Source of the DNA: Cranoglanis bouderius
Taxonomy: Eukaryota > Chordata > Actinopteri > Siluriformes > Cranoglanididae
Direction of reading: 5' to 3'
DNA: 64,000 bases
Assembly (NCBI GenBank): GCA_023630585.1
Contig: CM042566.1
Coordinates: 17,714,754-17,778,753, forward strand
Below are positions 33,093 through 44,962 of this stretch, piece by piece. Position 1 is the stretch's first letter. Each line of letters starts with the position of its first letter. Both the position numbers and the translations under genes were made by a program. Under the pieces are notes generated by a model. It searched no databases, was not told the origin of the DNA, and saw nothing but the letters and a program-made list of their open reading frames with translations.

Positions 33093-33155
33093 AAGCCCAA
33101 GACCGCGAAGCCCAAAGCGGCGAAGGCGAAAAAGGCAGAACCCAAAAAGAAGTAG
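33093..33155 (+). pseudogene. Histone H1 pseudogene, C-terminal tail (right arm)
   Basis: Same ~20-codon tail as 23015-23077, in plus orientation, ending KKAEPKKK. It lies 2.1 kb downstream of the H1 N-terminal fragment at 30879-30979 on the same strand. The two are therefore the remains of one H1 gene whose middle was replaced by the retroviral-like fragment. Confidence 0.9.
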
Positions 33156-33191
33156 ACCTTTGTATTTCCTTCATGCTTTTGTTCCTTAAAC

Positions 33192-33207
33192 GGCTCTTTT
33201 AAGAGCC
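33192..33207 (+). terminator. Histone 3' stem-loop of the H1 relic (right arm)
   Basis: GGCTCT-TTTA-AGAGCC followed by AAAGAGCAGGAATTCC. Confidence 0.9.
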
Positions 33208-33652
33208 ACCCATATTTTCCTTTAAAGAGCAGGAATTCCTTTTTTTCTTTTTTTCCCTTTTATTTATTTATTAAAAAAAAAAAAAAAAAAACTTTACTGA
33301 ATCAATCCAACACTCGTCATAATCATACATATTTACAGTATAAGGTATAATGTACACGTAGCCATGCAGATGCACGTATCTACACAATATTTGCACTGAC
33401 GTAATTCCATATTCTCTCATGACATCAAATGATGCTCTAAATGGCTGATGATGCTTTTAGTAGAGTTGAAATCTGATCGTTATTCCAAAACGTCATTCCT
33501 GATTCCTGACAGAGGATGTAGGAATAACATATTAATACATAAATAAATATTAATGACAATAAAAAAAATACATTGTATGTATCGTCGTATATAGTTTTGT
33601 TAGTTTGTGCTTTTGTATGTCTATATATTCCCTTCTGTTTATTTTCAGGCTC

Positions 33653-33672
33653 ACTCACACACACACACACAC

Positions 33673-33716
<44 letters not shown>
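33653..33716 (+). repeat. (CA)n microsatellite upstream of H2A (right arm)
   Basis: Complement of the (GT)n at 22453-22515. Confidence 0.95.
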
Positions 33717-33718
<2 letters not shown>

Positions 33719-33789
33719 GCGCGCGTCACAAACAGGGGTGTCGCGTAGAAGAGAATGGTGGACTGACGCTGGAATTCGACGGCGTGTTT

Positions 33790-33870
33790 GTGATTGGTTA
33801 ATGTTCCACAGCGATCTTAGCCAATAAGAGAGTGGCCGTTTTGCCTATATCACAGAGAGCTCGGCGCGTA
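33790..33870 (+). promoter_or_regulatory. H2A promoter (right arm)
   Basis: GATTGG (33793), CCAAT (33821-33825) and CCTATATC (~33845) upstream of the H2A ATG, mirroring the left arm. Confidence 0.7.
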
Positions 33871-33914
33871 GCGTTTATTTCTCAGTTGTTCTTAGAACAG
33901 ATCTGAACAGCACG

Positions 33915-34301
33915 ATGAGTGGAAGGGGCAAGACCGGCGGAAAGGCTAGAGCCAAGGCCAAGACACGTTCATCCAGGGCTGGACTTCAGTTCCCCGTGGG
34001 CCGTGTACACAGGCTTCTGCGTAAAGGTAACTACGCTGAGCGCGTCGGTGCCGGCGCTCCGGTCTACCTGGCCGCCGTGCTGGAGTATCTGACTGCTGAG
34101 ATCCTGGAGTTGGCCGGCAACGCCGCCCGTGACAACAAGAAGACACGTATCATTCCCCGCCACTTGCAGCTCGCCGTGCGTAACGACGAGGAACTGAACA
34201 AACTGCTCGGCGGAGTGACTATCGCCCAGGGTGGTGTGCTGCCTAACATCCAGGCTGTGCTTTTGCCCAAAAAGACCGAGAAGGCCGTCAAGACCAAGTA
34301 A
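33915..34301 (+). CDS. Histone H2A (canonical), right arm
   Basis: The 128-codon intronless H2A has the same protein sequence as 21871-22257, with N-terminal SGRGKTGGKARAK, the full histone fold, acidic patch and docking domain, and a KTEKAVKTK end without SQ. It lies in plus orientation because this arm is inverted relative to the rest of the cluster. Its neighbours are the H1 tail relic upstream and H3 ~530 bp downstream on the same strand. A 3' stem-loop lies at 34335-34350. The near-identity to the left arm indicates a recent duplication or gene conversion. Confidence 0.97.
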   Translation: MSGRGKTGGKARAKAKTRSSRAGLQFPVGRVHRLLRKGNYAERVGAGAPVYLAAVLEYLTAEILELAGNAARDNKKTRIIPRHLQLAVRNDEELNKLLGGVTIAQGGVLPNIQAVLLPKKTEKAVKTK

Positions 34302-34334
34302 ACTCGCCCAGTGTTGCGTTTGTCAGTACCCGAA

Positions 34335-34350
34335 GGCTCTTTTAAGAGCC
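34335..34350 (+). terminator. Histone 3' stem-loop of H2A (right arm)
   Basis: GGCTCT-TTTA-AGAGCC, 33 bp after the H2A stop. Confidence 0.93.
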
Positions 34351-34619
34351 ACCCATCTCTTCTTAAAAAGTGCAATTTTATTCCTCTTGTTAATACTGAA
34401 AGTGTGCACTATAAAGTCAGCATGTATAAAATCAGGACATGAGTGTTCTAGTCTGCTAGGAACTGTATTTTAGAACATATTTCACTGAGTGATGACCGCA
34501 ATAACAATAGTAATTAGCGTGCTGGCTAAATGAAATCTGAAGGGTGAAAATAGTTTGTGACTGCGGCATGTGTGTTACTAGTGAATGGCAGAGAACAATG
34601 CACTGTGCTAGAGAGAGCG

Positions 34620-35245
<626 letters not shown>

Positions 35246-35272
35246 AGGACGTCTTTGTCTAATATACACAAA

Positions 35273-35288
35273 GGCTCTTTTAAGAGCC
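35273..35288 (+). terminator. Histone 3' stem-loop of H3 (right arm)
   Basis: GGCTCT-TTTA-AGAGCC followed by AGAAAAATGAGCAAG. Confidence 0.93.
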
Positions 35289-35370
35289 ATTCACTGATAC
35301 AGAAAAATGAGCAAGTCTTCGTTCCATGGCTATTTAAATATTTATAACGTGGTAAAGAGAAGGAAAAAAG

Positions 35371-35427
<57 letters not shown>

Positions 35428-35822
35428 ATGTGTATACTTTGTTTCTATAAACATTACGTTATTAGATATAGAGCTCTGTCTCCCCAGTACACACATCAAT
35501 ATAGTGAAATTGGAGCAGTGAACCATAAGATCTTTTATGACGTCATGTTCAGAGGTCTAGAACTATCCTGATGGTTTGACAGTTTTTCCCTTTATGACGC
35601 CGCGGAGAATCATCAGCTTGTAAATGTTTCTGAGCACGCGTCTTGCATTAATTTGAACGGAGTTGTATTTAATCGTTCATGTGTCTTTATCAAAATCTTT
35701 GTTTCTATAGAGTTTTTAACAATGAACTTTGTCACAAAGCAGCTTTACAGATATCTGGATATATAATTTAAATGTAAATTGTGTGGTTTGTTCTTTAAAA
35801 AGTAGACGATAATAATAGTAAA

Positions 35823-35861
<39 letters not shown>

Positions 35862-35862
35862 C

Positions 35863-35909
<47 letters not shown>

Positions 35910-36618
35910 CAAAAGATCCGTGTATTTTCCTTGTTATGCCAAAATAATATAATGCACAGTAACAACGCTGATGAGCTCAGTCTGTATAAAATACCCAAAA
36001 CCTAACTTCTGTTTCAGGCGGCGTTGTGTTTTGTGCTGGATGGAGCATGACTGCCCTCGTGTGTTCAAACTCGGGAACGTCACTTTCCAAGAAGCAGGAT
36101 TCTGTTATTAAGCATTTAATGGCAGTGTTTATAAGTCTATATTTGTAGTAGTTAGCCAAGAGTGGGATAAGAAACATTAGATAATATTAATGTCTCCCCT
36201 TTTTCCCCTTCATGACAGTTATTGTTGTAATATAATAATGTTTACATCGCCTTTGTCTATGTACTCTTGTTCCCTATTTGTGGATATTCTCGAGTGAAAT
36301 AGATGAGGCCACCTACGGAACACATTAAGTTACATAGGAGCAGTGATGAGAATGCCATGAATGTTGGTGCTCATGAATGAGTATGGCAGTTTCATTATGA
36401 ACCCAGTACATTAGAGAAGAAAATAATGTATTCGAAGTTGAGGTACTGACCCTAAACCAAACTAACACGCAGTGCTTTCTTGGGGTGGTGATAAAGCTGA
36501 ACTGGTAAGAAAGATATTAGAGACAGGCGAGGACGTTCGATTAGAACCTGTGCCAAACTCACCCGATTCGAGCCAGAGGTTAATTAAGCGGCCTGCACGA
36601 GCTGAGGCGGGTGTTGTA

Positions 36619-37075
36619 AAACGGGGAAGCCTCCCGAGCTCCGGCATGGCTAAGTGAAGAGCGACAATCTCGCACGGCAGGCATAAAAATGCACGGCGCG
36701 CCTCATGCTCGAGTCGGCGGGCTGCGCATTTCATGCGATGCCGCGTGTAAATACGGGCGAAGAAAAGGCACGTCCGTTGTAAGGCTTCTGGGCCGAGTTG
36801 AAGGCAAGCCTTGTGAAGGAGCCTGATGTATTTGCAGCTGCCGAGTGGTGTGTGCAGTATTTGAAGCGGAGCCCGTTTGGGGCTAAGTAAAGCACAGCGT
36901 GTGTGGCAGTCCCGCAGCGCGACTCCCAAGGTCTTTGTCATCGTCTGGTCTTCAGCAGTCGGGCTGGCGCTCCTTGTGCGCTCTTCCGCCCTTGTAGTCC
37001 CGGGACACAGGCCCTCTGTATTACGGCCTAATTGGCCCGCTCCACCTCCTTGTCAGCCTCTGCGCGAGCCTTCGA
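36619..37075 (-). other. Orphan H1 far-upstream region and shared GC-rich block
   Basis: The segment 36625-36930 matches the distal upstream region of intact H1 (41290-41590: GGCATGGCTAAGT, GGGCGAAGAAAAGGCACGTC) but no H1 promoter or coding region adjoins it. The part after 36930 is the block with CCAAGGTCTTTGTCATCGTC and CCTTGTAGTCCCGGGAC shared with 14021, 41590 and 42850. Open frames here are incidental to GC-rich DNA. Confidence 0.7.
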
Positions 37076-37190
37076 CCCCGGCTCTGCTCTAACCCTAATG
37101 CCGTTGACCCCGGCTCTGCTCTAACCCTAACACCATTGACCACGGCTCTGCACTTACCCTAACGCCGTTGACCCTGGCTCTATAGCCAGC
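37076..37190 (+). repeat. Telomere-like CTAACCCTAACG repeats
   Basis: Three to four ~32-bp units of GGCTCTGCTCTAACCCTAA with ACGCCGTTGACC. Confidence 0.75.
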
Positions 37191-38173
37191 TCTATAGCTC
37201 TATAGCCTTGTATTTATTTTAATACACGCTGCTGTAACCCCAGTCGTATGAACTCAACAGAGCTATAACCCCAATGGTTGTTATTCGACTAGCACCTCGT
37301 TACTATTTACTACAATCCGCTATTACTCTATTGTGATCGGTGTACTCGATGCTGCTATAAATGAGTTCTGATGTACTCTGCACTGCTATGGCCTTATTTC
37401 TTTATTGTGGCCACAGTGCTTTAACCTAGTTTTGATTTCTTCAGTATGGCTATAACCCAATTTGGAAATACTTTGACATTCATTCGAATTACTTACCGCT
37501 GCTGTATTATTTCGAATGACACTGTGCAGCTCTAAAACTATTAGGAATTTATTTGTGCTCCTATAACATCAGTTTGAGCTACTTCCTACTGCTAGAACCC
37601 TATTTTGCATGACTTTATGCTGCTATAACCCTATTTCCAATTCATTTCTGCTGCTATGATATCCATCTGAACTACTTTGTGCTGCTATAACCCTATTTTG
37701 CATGACTTTGTGCTGCTATAACACCATTTTGAATGCTTTCCTGCTGCTATAATCCTTTTTTTTTTTAAATTACTTCCTACTGCTATAACCCTATTTTGTA
37801 TGACTTTATGCTGCTATAACCCTATTTTGATTTAATTTCTGCTGCTATAATACGGATTTGAAGTACCTTGTGCTGCTATAACCCTATTTCTAATCAATTT
37901 CTACTGCTATAATATCCATCTGAACTACCTAGTGCTGCTAGAACCCTATTTTGTATGACTTTATGCTGCTATAACATCATTTTGAATGCTTTCCTACTGC
38001 TATAACCCTATTTTGTATGACTTTATGCTGCTATAACCCTATTTTGATTTAATTTCTGCTGCTATAGTACGGATTTGAATCTCATGTGCTGCTATAACGT
38101 TGTTTTGCATGACTTCATGCTCCTATAATCCTATTTTGAAGTAATTCCTGGTGCTGTAATATTGATTTGATTG

Positions 38174-38175
<2 letters not shown>
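37191..38175 (+). repeat. Satellite array B, copy upstream of H3
   Basis: About 1 kb of 31-bp units (CTGCTATAACCCTATTTTG core), ending in short (TA)n and (CA)n tracts at 38175-38215. Confidence 0.9.
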
Positions 38176-38218
<43 letters not shown>

Positions 38219-38314
38219 TAAAAAATGCATGTTTTTTTCCCCCTTCCCTTTACACTATACATATTTAAACAGCATTGGAATGAAGACTTGCTCATTTTTC
38301 TGAGACACTGAGGT

Positions 38315-38330
38315 GGCTCTTAAAAGAGCC
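38315..38330 (-). terminator. Histone 3' stem-loop of H3 (central block)
   Basis: Minus-strand GGCTCT-TTTA-AGAGCC, 27 bp after the H3 stop. Confidence 0.93.
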
Positions 38331-38357
38331 TTTGTGTATATTAGACAAAGTCGTCCT

Positions 38358-38990
<633 letters not shown>

Positions 38991-39249
38991 TAGCACGGTG
39001 CTTTGTTCTCTGCCATTCACTAACACACATGCCGCAGTCACAAACTATTTTCACCCTACAGATTTCATTTAGCCAGCACGCTAATTGCTATTGTTATTGG
39101 TGTCATTACACACAGAAATATGTTCTAAAACATAGTTACTGGCAGACTAGAACACTCATGTCCTGATTTTGTACATGCTGGCTTTATAGTGCACACTTTC
39201 AGTATTAACAAAAGAGGAATAAAATTGCACTTTTTATGAAGAGATGGGT

Positions 39250-39265
39250 GGCTCTTAAAAGAACC
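39250..39265 (-). terminator. Variant histone 3' stem-loop of H2A (central block)
   Basis: Minus-strand GGTTCT-TTTA-AGAGCC. One base differs from the other stem-loops (C to T in the 5' half of the stem), giving a U-G wobble in the RNA, so the stem can still form. Confidence 0.85.
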
Positions 39266-39298
39266 TTTGGGTACTGACAAACGCAGCAGTGGGCGAGT

Positions 39299-39685
39299 TT
39301 ACTTGGTCTTGACGGCCTTCTCGGTCTTTTTGGGCAAAAGTACAGCCTGGATGTTAGGCAGCACACCACCCTGGGCGATAGTCACTCCGCCGAGCAGTTT
39401 GTTCAGCTCCTCGTCGTTACGCACGGCGAGCTGCAAGTGGCGGGGAATGATACGAGTCTTCTTGTTGTCACGGGCAGCGTTGCCGGCCAACTCCAGGATC
39501 TCAGCAGTCAGATACTCCAACACGGCGGCCAGGTAGACCGGAGCGCCGGCACCGACGCGCTCGGCGTAGTTACCTTTACGCAGAAGCCTGTGCACACGGC
39601 CCACGGGGAACTGAAGTCCAGCCCTGGATGAACGAGTCTTGGCCTTGGCCCTAGCCTTTCCGCCGGTTTTGCCTCTTCCACTCAT
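39299..39685 (-). CDS. Histone H2A (canonical), central block
   Basis: The 128-codon intronless H2A has the same protein as the two arm copies. An upstream in-frame start (MSRT, 39697) is rejected because H2A begins MSGRGK. Synonymous differences from the arms are common. The 3' stem-loop at 39250-39265 carries a wobble pair. The promoter region 39740-39830 keeps CCTATATC and CCAAT boxes. It lies between H3 (downstream) and H1 (upstream). Confidence 0.97.
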   Translation of the reverse strand: MSGRGKTGGKARAKAKTRSSRAGLQFPVGRVHRLLRKGNYAERVGAGAPVYLAAVLEYLTAEILELAGNAARDNKKTRIIPRHLQLAVRNDEELNKLLGGVTIAQGGVLPNIQAVLLPKKTEKAVKTK

Positions 39686-39850
39686 CGTTCTGCTCAAATC
39701 TGTTCTAAAAACAACTGTGAAATAAAATCTACGCCCCGAGCTCTCTGTGATATAGGCAAAACGGCCACTCTCTTATTGGCTACGATCGCTGAGGAACGTT
39801 AACCAATCACAAACACGCCGTCGAACCAATCACAAACAGCGTCAGTCCGC
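39686..39850 (-). promoter_or_regulatory. H2A promoter (central block)
   Basis: Minus-strand CCTATATC at ~39748, CCAAT at ~39776, and two plus-strand ACCAATCACAAAC motifs at ~39801 and ~39825, where the arm copies have one; the second arises from a ~20-bp duplication. Confidence 0.65.
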
Positions 39851-40362
39851 CATTCTCTTCTACGTGAAACCCCTGTTTGTGACGCGTGTGTGTGTGTGTG
39901 TGTTTGAGAGAGAGAGAGAGAGAGCGAGAGCGCGTGAAAATAGACAGAAGGGAATATGTAGACATACAAAAGCACAAACTAACAAAACTATATACAACGA
40001 TACATGCAATGTATTTTTTTTATTATCATTAATATTTATTTATGTATTAATATGTTATTCCTACATCCTCTGTCAGGAATCAGGAATGACGTTTTGGAAT
40101 AACGATCAGAATTCAACTCTACTAAAAGCATCATCAGCCATTAGAGCCTCATTTGATGTCATGAGAGAATATGGAATTACGTCAGTGCAAATATTGTGTA
40201 GATACGTGCATCTGCAAGGCTACGTGTACATTATACCTTATACTGTAAATATGTATGATTATGACGAGTGTTGGATTGATTCAGTAAATTTGTGTTTGTT
40301 TTTTAAAAAAATACATAAAAGGGAAAAAAAGGAATTCCTGCTCTTTAAAGGAAAATATGAGT

Positions 40363-40378
40363 GGCTCTTAAAAGAGCC
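40363..40378 (-). terminator. Histone 3' stem-loop of H1
   Basis: Minus-strand GGCTCT-TTTA-AGAGCC, about 35 bp after the H1 stop, followed by AAAGAGCAGGAATTCC for U7 pairing. Confidence 0.93.
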
Positions 40379-40413
40379 GTTTAAGGAAAAAAATATGAAG
40401 GAAGTACAAAGGT

Positions 40414-41028
40414 TTACTTCTTTTTGGGTACTCCCTTTTTCGCCTTCGCCGCTTTGGGCTTCGCGGTCTTGGGCTTGACAGCCTTCGTCTTCTTAGGACT
40501 CTTGACTGCCTTTTTAGGGGTCGCGGGCTTTTTCCCCTTCTTGGGGGTCTTGGTGGCTTTCTTAGCGGCGGCGGGCTTCTTCGCCTTCTTAGGAGACTTC
40601 TTGGCGGCGGCGGCGGGTTTCTTGGCTGCTACCTTCTTAGGCTTCTTAGCCGCGGCGGGCTTCTTGGCGGCGGGCTTTTTCGCTTTGGGCGCGGCTTTCT
40701 TTGCGGGCTTCTTGGCTTCGGTCTGCTTCTTGTTCAGCTTGAAAGAACCAGACGCTCCGGTCCCTTTGGTCTGCACCAGAGTCCCTTTCGTCACAAGACC
40801 CTTGACGGCGAGCTTGACGCGGGAGTTGTTCTTCTCCACGTCGTATCCGCCGGCAGCCAAAGCTTTCTTCAGGGCGGCGAGAGATACGCCGCTCCTCTCC
40901 TTGGACGACGAAACCGCTTTGACGATGAGCTCGCCGACGCTAGGACCTGCTTTCTTTGTCCTCGAAGCTGCTTTCTTCTTGGGCGCTTTAGCCGGCGCGG
41001 CAGCGGGCGCGGGAACAACTTCAGCCAT
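40414..41028 (-). CDS. Linker histone H1, intact
   Basis: H1 binds linker DNA at the nucleosome entry and exit and compacts chromatin. The 204-codon intronless frame has a short Pro/Ala/Lys N-tail (MAEVVPAPAAAPAKAPKKKA). The winged-helix globular domain spans residues ~27-100 (GPSVGELIVKAVSSSKERSG, VSLAALKKALAAGGYDVEKN, GTGASGSFKLNK). A ~100-residue Lys/Ala/Pro tail follows with TPKK and SPKK motifs, potential CDK sites and DNA-binding motifs. A start 34 codons upstream (MSAF, 41130) is rejected because MAEV is the conserved H1 start and the TATA-like box lies between them. This is the only complete H1 in the window; two others are fragments. Confidence 0.97.
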   Translation of the reverse strand: MAEVVPAPAAAPAKAPKKKAASRTKKAGPSVGELIVKAVSSSKERSGVSLAALKKALAAGGYDVEKNNSRVKLAVKGLVTKGTLVQTKGTGASGSFKLNKKQTEAKKPAKKAAPKAKKPAAKKPAAAKKPKKVAAKKPAAAAKKSPKKAKKPAAAKKATKTPKKGKKPATPKKAVKSPKKTKAVKPKTAKPKAAKAKKGVPKKK

Positions 41029-41099
41029 CTTTCTAGGAGCTACGTAGAATAAACGAGTCAAGTACTGTGCGCTGTGTAACACAGAAACCTCCCTCCCCG

Positions 41100-41201
41100 C
41101 GGCCGGGGGGCGGGTCTTAAAAGCAGACATGAGAACGTTGTAGACTCAATCCGCGCGCCGCTGAATGAATGCGCTTCCGTGGCGCGCTCGCAACTGTGTT
41201 T
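41100..41201 (-). promoter_or_regulatory. H1 promoter with AAACACA box
   Basis: Minus strand: CTTTTAAGACCCGCCC (TATA-like with adjacent GC-rich box) at ~41105-41122, and AAACACA at 41195-41201, ~167 bp upstream of the ATG. AAACACA is the H1-specific S-phase element in vertebrates. Confidence 0.8.
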
Positions 41202-41589
41202 TCTCATGGCGTTCCTCGGCGAAAATAAGACTCCTAAGACAAGATCCAAAGCGTTCAAGCACACGTTTCGCGAGAACGGGCTTTCTCGTTTCTCCCAAGG
41301 GCCGGCATGGCTAAGTAAAGAGCGACAGTCTCGCGCGGCGGGCAGAAAAATGCACGGCGCGCCTCGTGCTCGAGCCGGCGGGCCGCGCATTTCGTGCGAT
41401 GTCGCGTGTAAAAACGGGCGAAGAAAAGGCACGTCCGTTGTAAGGCTTCTGGGCCGAGTTGAAGGCGAGCCTTGTGAAGGAGCCTGATGTATTTTCAGCT
41501 GCCGAGTGGTGTGTGCAGTATTTGAAGTGGAGCCCGTTTGGGGCTGCGTAAAGCACAGCGTGTGTGTCAGTCCCGCAGCGTAGACTCCC
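41202..41589 (-). other. H1 distal upstream region, no gene seen
   Basis: GC-rich DNA shared with 30399-30700 (inverted) and 36625-36930. Open frames occur on both strands but differ between the copies, so none is supported as a gene. Confidence 0.6.
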
Positions 41590-41975
41590 AAGGTCTTTGT
41601 CATCGTCTGGTCTTCAGCACTCGGGTCGGAGCTCCTCGTGCGGCCTAATCGGCCCGCTCCTCCTCCTCGTCAGCCCTGTCGGATTGGTCCCTGAGCCTAA
41701 CGAGCACTAACGAGCCCAGCTCTGCTCTAACCCTAACGCCGTTAACCCCGGCTCGGCTCTAACCCTAACCCTAACACCATTAACCCCGGCTCTGCTCTAA
41801 CCCCAACCCTAACGCCGTTAATCCCGGCTCTGCTCTAAAGCTAACCCTAACACCGTTAACCTCTGGTCTAACCCTAACGCTCTTTACCCCAGCTCTGTTC
41901 TAACCCTAACGCCATTAACCCAGGCTCTGCACTAACCCTAATGCTCTTTACCCTGGCTCTGCTATAGCCTTGTGT
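41590..41975 (+). repeat. Shared GC-rich block and telomere-like repeats
   Basis: CCAAGGTCTTTGTCATCGTC block, then about eight ~32-bp units with CTCTAACCCTAACG. Confidence 0.75.
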
Positions 41976-42610
41976 TTATTTTAATACACGCTGCTGTAAC
42001 CCCAGTCTTATGAACTCAACAGAGCTATAACCCCGTTGGTTGTTATTCAAGTAGCACCTCATTACTATTTACTACAATCCGCTATTACTCTATTGTGATC
42101 GGTGTACTCGATGCTGCTATAAATGAGTTCTGATGTACTCTGCACTGCTATGGCCTTATTTCTTTATTTTGGCCACAGTGTTTTAACCTTATTTTGATTT
42201 CTTCAGTATGGCTATAACCCAAGATGGAAATACTTTGACATTCATTCGAATTACTTACCGCTGCTGTATTATTTCGAATGACATTGTGCAGCTCTAAAAC
42301 TATTAGGAATTTATTTGTGCTGCTAGAACATCAGTTTGAACTACTTCCTACTGCTAGAACTCTATTTTGTATGAATTTATGCTGCTATAACCTTATTTTG
42401 AATTCATTTCTGCTGCTAAAATATCCATTTGAACTCCCCTGTGCTGCTATAACCCTATTTTGATTTAATTTCTGCTGCTATAACACGGATTTGAATCACC
42501 TTGTGCTGCTATATATAATGTTGATATAACATTTATCTGAAAGATTTCCTGCTGCTATAATATTAACTTGATTAACCTTTGAGCTGCTATAACCCCATTT
42601 TGCAACATTG
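41976..42610 (+). repeat. Satellite array B, copy upstream of H1
   Basis: About 0.63 kb of 31-bp units, ending at AACATTGGGAACACATAAAAC, the same end sequence as at 44720 and 52490. Confidence 0.9.
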
Positions 42611-42698
42611 GGAACACATAAAACAAAACACAACAATGTGCACTATGGAAAAACGGGGGGGATCCATATATATTTCTATTAAAACCGTCTTCTAACGC

Positions 42699-42703
<5 letters not shown>

Positions 42704-42766
<63 letters not shown>
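42704..42766 (+). repeat. (CA)n microsatellite
   Basis: About 31 CA units, with flanks (CTAACGCATTTTACACAC, CAGAACAGCTCTTT) that match those around 45640 and 45900. Confidence 0.95.
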
Positions 42767-42769
<3 letters not shown>

Positions 42770-42777
42770 CAGCTCTT

Positions 42778-42847
42778 TTTCTGGACATTTGGGTGGCTCT
42801 TAAAAGAGCCGTTGTGTTCGCGTTGTTCGGTTCGGTTGTTGTGTTCG
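42778..42847 (-). pseudogene. Orphan H4 3' end: stem-loop without a gene
   Basis: Minus-strand GGCTCT-TTTA-AGAGCC at 42795-42810 with flanks CTGGACATTTGGGT and GTTGTGTTCGCGTTGTTCGG identical to those after intact H4 (45915-45965). At ~42835 the H4 similarity stops and the shared GC-rich block begins, so the whole H4 coding region is missing. This is the scar of a lost H4 gene. Confidence 0.85.
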
Positions 42848-43195
42848 ACTCCCAAGGTCTTTGTCATCGTCTGGTCTTCGGCACTCGGGCTGGCGCTCCT
42901 CGTGCGCTCCTCCGCCCTTGTAGTCCTGGGACACAGGGGGCGCGCCTCGTTACGGCCTAATCGGCCCGCTCCTCCTCCTCGTCAGCCCTGCCGGATTGGT
43001 CCCGGAGCCTAACGAGCACGGGCCTCAGCGCGAGTCTTCGACCCCGGCTCTGCTCTAACCCTAACGCTGTTAACCCCTGCTCTGCTCTAACCCTAACGCC
43101 GTTAACCCCGGCTCTGCTCTAACCCTAACGCTGTTGACCCCGGCTCTGATCTAACCTTAACGCTCTTTACCCTGGCTCTGCTATAGCCTTGTGTT
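42848..43195 (+). repeat. Shared GC-rich block and telomere-like repeats
   Basis: Same block as at 14021, 36930 and 41590, including CCTTGTAGTCCTGGGACACA, then about four ~32-bp CTCTAACCCTAACG units. Confidence 0.75.
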
Positions 43196-44722
43196 TATTT
43201 TAATACACGCTGCTGTAACCCCAGTCTTATGAACTCAACAGAGCTATAACCCCATTGGTTGTTATTCAACTAGCACCTCGTTACTATTTACTACAATCCG
43301 CTATTACTCTATTGTGATCGGTGTACTCGATGCTGCTATAAATGCGTTCTGATGTACTCTGCACTGCTATGGCCTTATTTCTTTATTTTGGCCACAGTGC
43401 TTTAACCTTATTTCGATTTCTTCAGTATGGCTATAACCCAATTTGGAAATACTTTGACATTCATTCGAATTACTTACCGCTGCTGTATTATTTCGAATGA
43501 CATTGTGCAGCTCTAAAACTATTAGGAATTTATTTGTGCTGATATCACATCAGTTTGAACTACTTCCTACTGCTAGAACCCTATTTTGTATGACTTTATG
43601 CTGCTATAACCCTATTTCCAATTCATTTCTGCTTCTATGATATCCATCTGAACTACCTTGTGCTGCTATAACCCTATTTTGTATGACTTTGTGCTGCTAT
43701 AACACCATTTTGAATGCTTTCCTGCTGCTATAATCCTTTTTTTGAATTACTTCCTACTGCTATAACCCTATTTTGAATTAATTTCTGCTCCTATAATATC
43801 CATTTGAACTACCTTGTGCTGCTATAACACTATTTTGAATGCTTTCCTGCTGCTATAATCCTTTTTTTTAAATTACTTCCTACCACTATAACCCTATTTT
43901 GTATGACTTTATGCTGCTACAAACCTATTTTGATTTAATTTCTGCTGCTATAATACGGATTTGAACTACCTTGTGCTGCTATAACCCTATTTTGCATGAC
44001 TTTGAGCTGCTATAACACCATTTTGAATGCTTTCCTGCTGCTATAATAGTACTGTGAATTTTTTCCTGCTGCTATAACCCTATTTTGCATGACTTTATGC
44101 TGCTATAACCCTATTTCCAATTAATTTCTGCTGCTATAATATCCATCTGAACTACCTTGTGCTGCTATAACCCTATTTTGAATTATTTCCTGCTGCTATA
44201 ATACGGATTTGAATCTCCTTGTGCTGCTATAACGTTGTTTTGCATGACTTCATGCTCCTATAACCCTATTTTGAAGTAATTCCTGGTGCTGTAATATTGA
44301 TTTGAATTTCCTCATGCTGCAGTCACCCTATTTTGAATGACTTCATGCTGCTGTATCATTAATCTGAATGATTTCCTACTGCTGTAATCCTATTTTGAAT
44401 GATTTCTCACTGCTATACCATTAAATTGAGTTATATCCTGCTGCTATAACATTCATTTTATGTACTCTGTGCTGTTACAACACTATTTTGAATGACTTTG
44501 TGCTGCTATAACAGTAATGTGAATTATTTCCTACTGCTATAACCCTATTTCCAATTAATTTCTGCTGCTTTAAAATCCATTTGAACTACCTTGTGCTGTT
44601 ATAGCCTTATTTTGAATGACTTCTCCCTACTATAACATTCATCTGAAAGATTTCCTTCTGCTATAATATTACCTTGATTAACTTTTGAGCTGCTATAACC
44701 CCATTTTGCAACACTGGGAACA
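43196..44722 (+). repeat. Satellite array B, copy downstream of H2B
   Basis: About 1.5 kb of diverged 31-bp units (CTGCTATAACCCTATTTTG core), ending at AACACTGGGAACACATAAAAC. No gene is seen. Confidence 0.9.
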
Positions 44723-44915
44723 CATAAAACAAAAACACCCCTCCCCCTTTACAGTGCTACAACCCTGTTTTTATTTATTCAACTCTGCATTTAGCAGACC
44801 GCTATACTTGCACAAGAGGTAAAACACTCGCGGGAGAACAGCGCGTCAAAAGTCCCCCCTGCCTTCCACATACACAGAGAGAGAGAGATATTGCTCTTTA
44901 CATGAAAAAGTGGGT

Positions 44916-44931
44916 GGCTCTTAAAAGAGCC
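44916..44931 (-). terminator. Histone 3' stem-loop of H2B
   Basis: Minus-strand GGCTCT-TTTA-AGAGCC, 31 bp after the H2B stop, followed by ATGTAAAGAGCAATAT. Confidence 0.93.
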
Positions 44932-44962
44932 GTTGGGTTGATAAAGACGGCAGTAACGCTCT

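Noticed and set aside
41029..41603. H1 N-terminal extension (MSAF start) and ORFs in the H1 upstream region
   Set aside because: The conserved H1 start MAEV lies downstream of the TATA-like box; upstream frames are not conserved between the three copies of the region.
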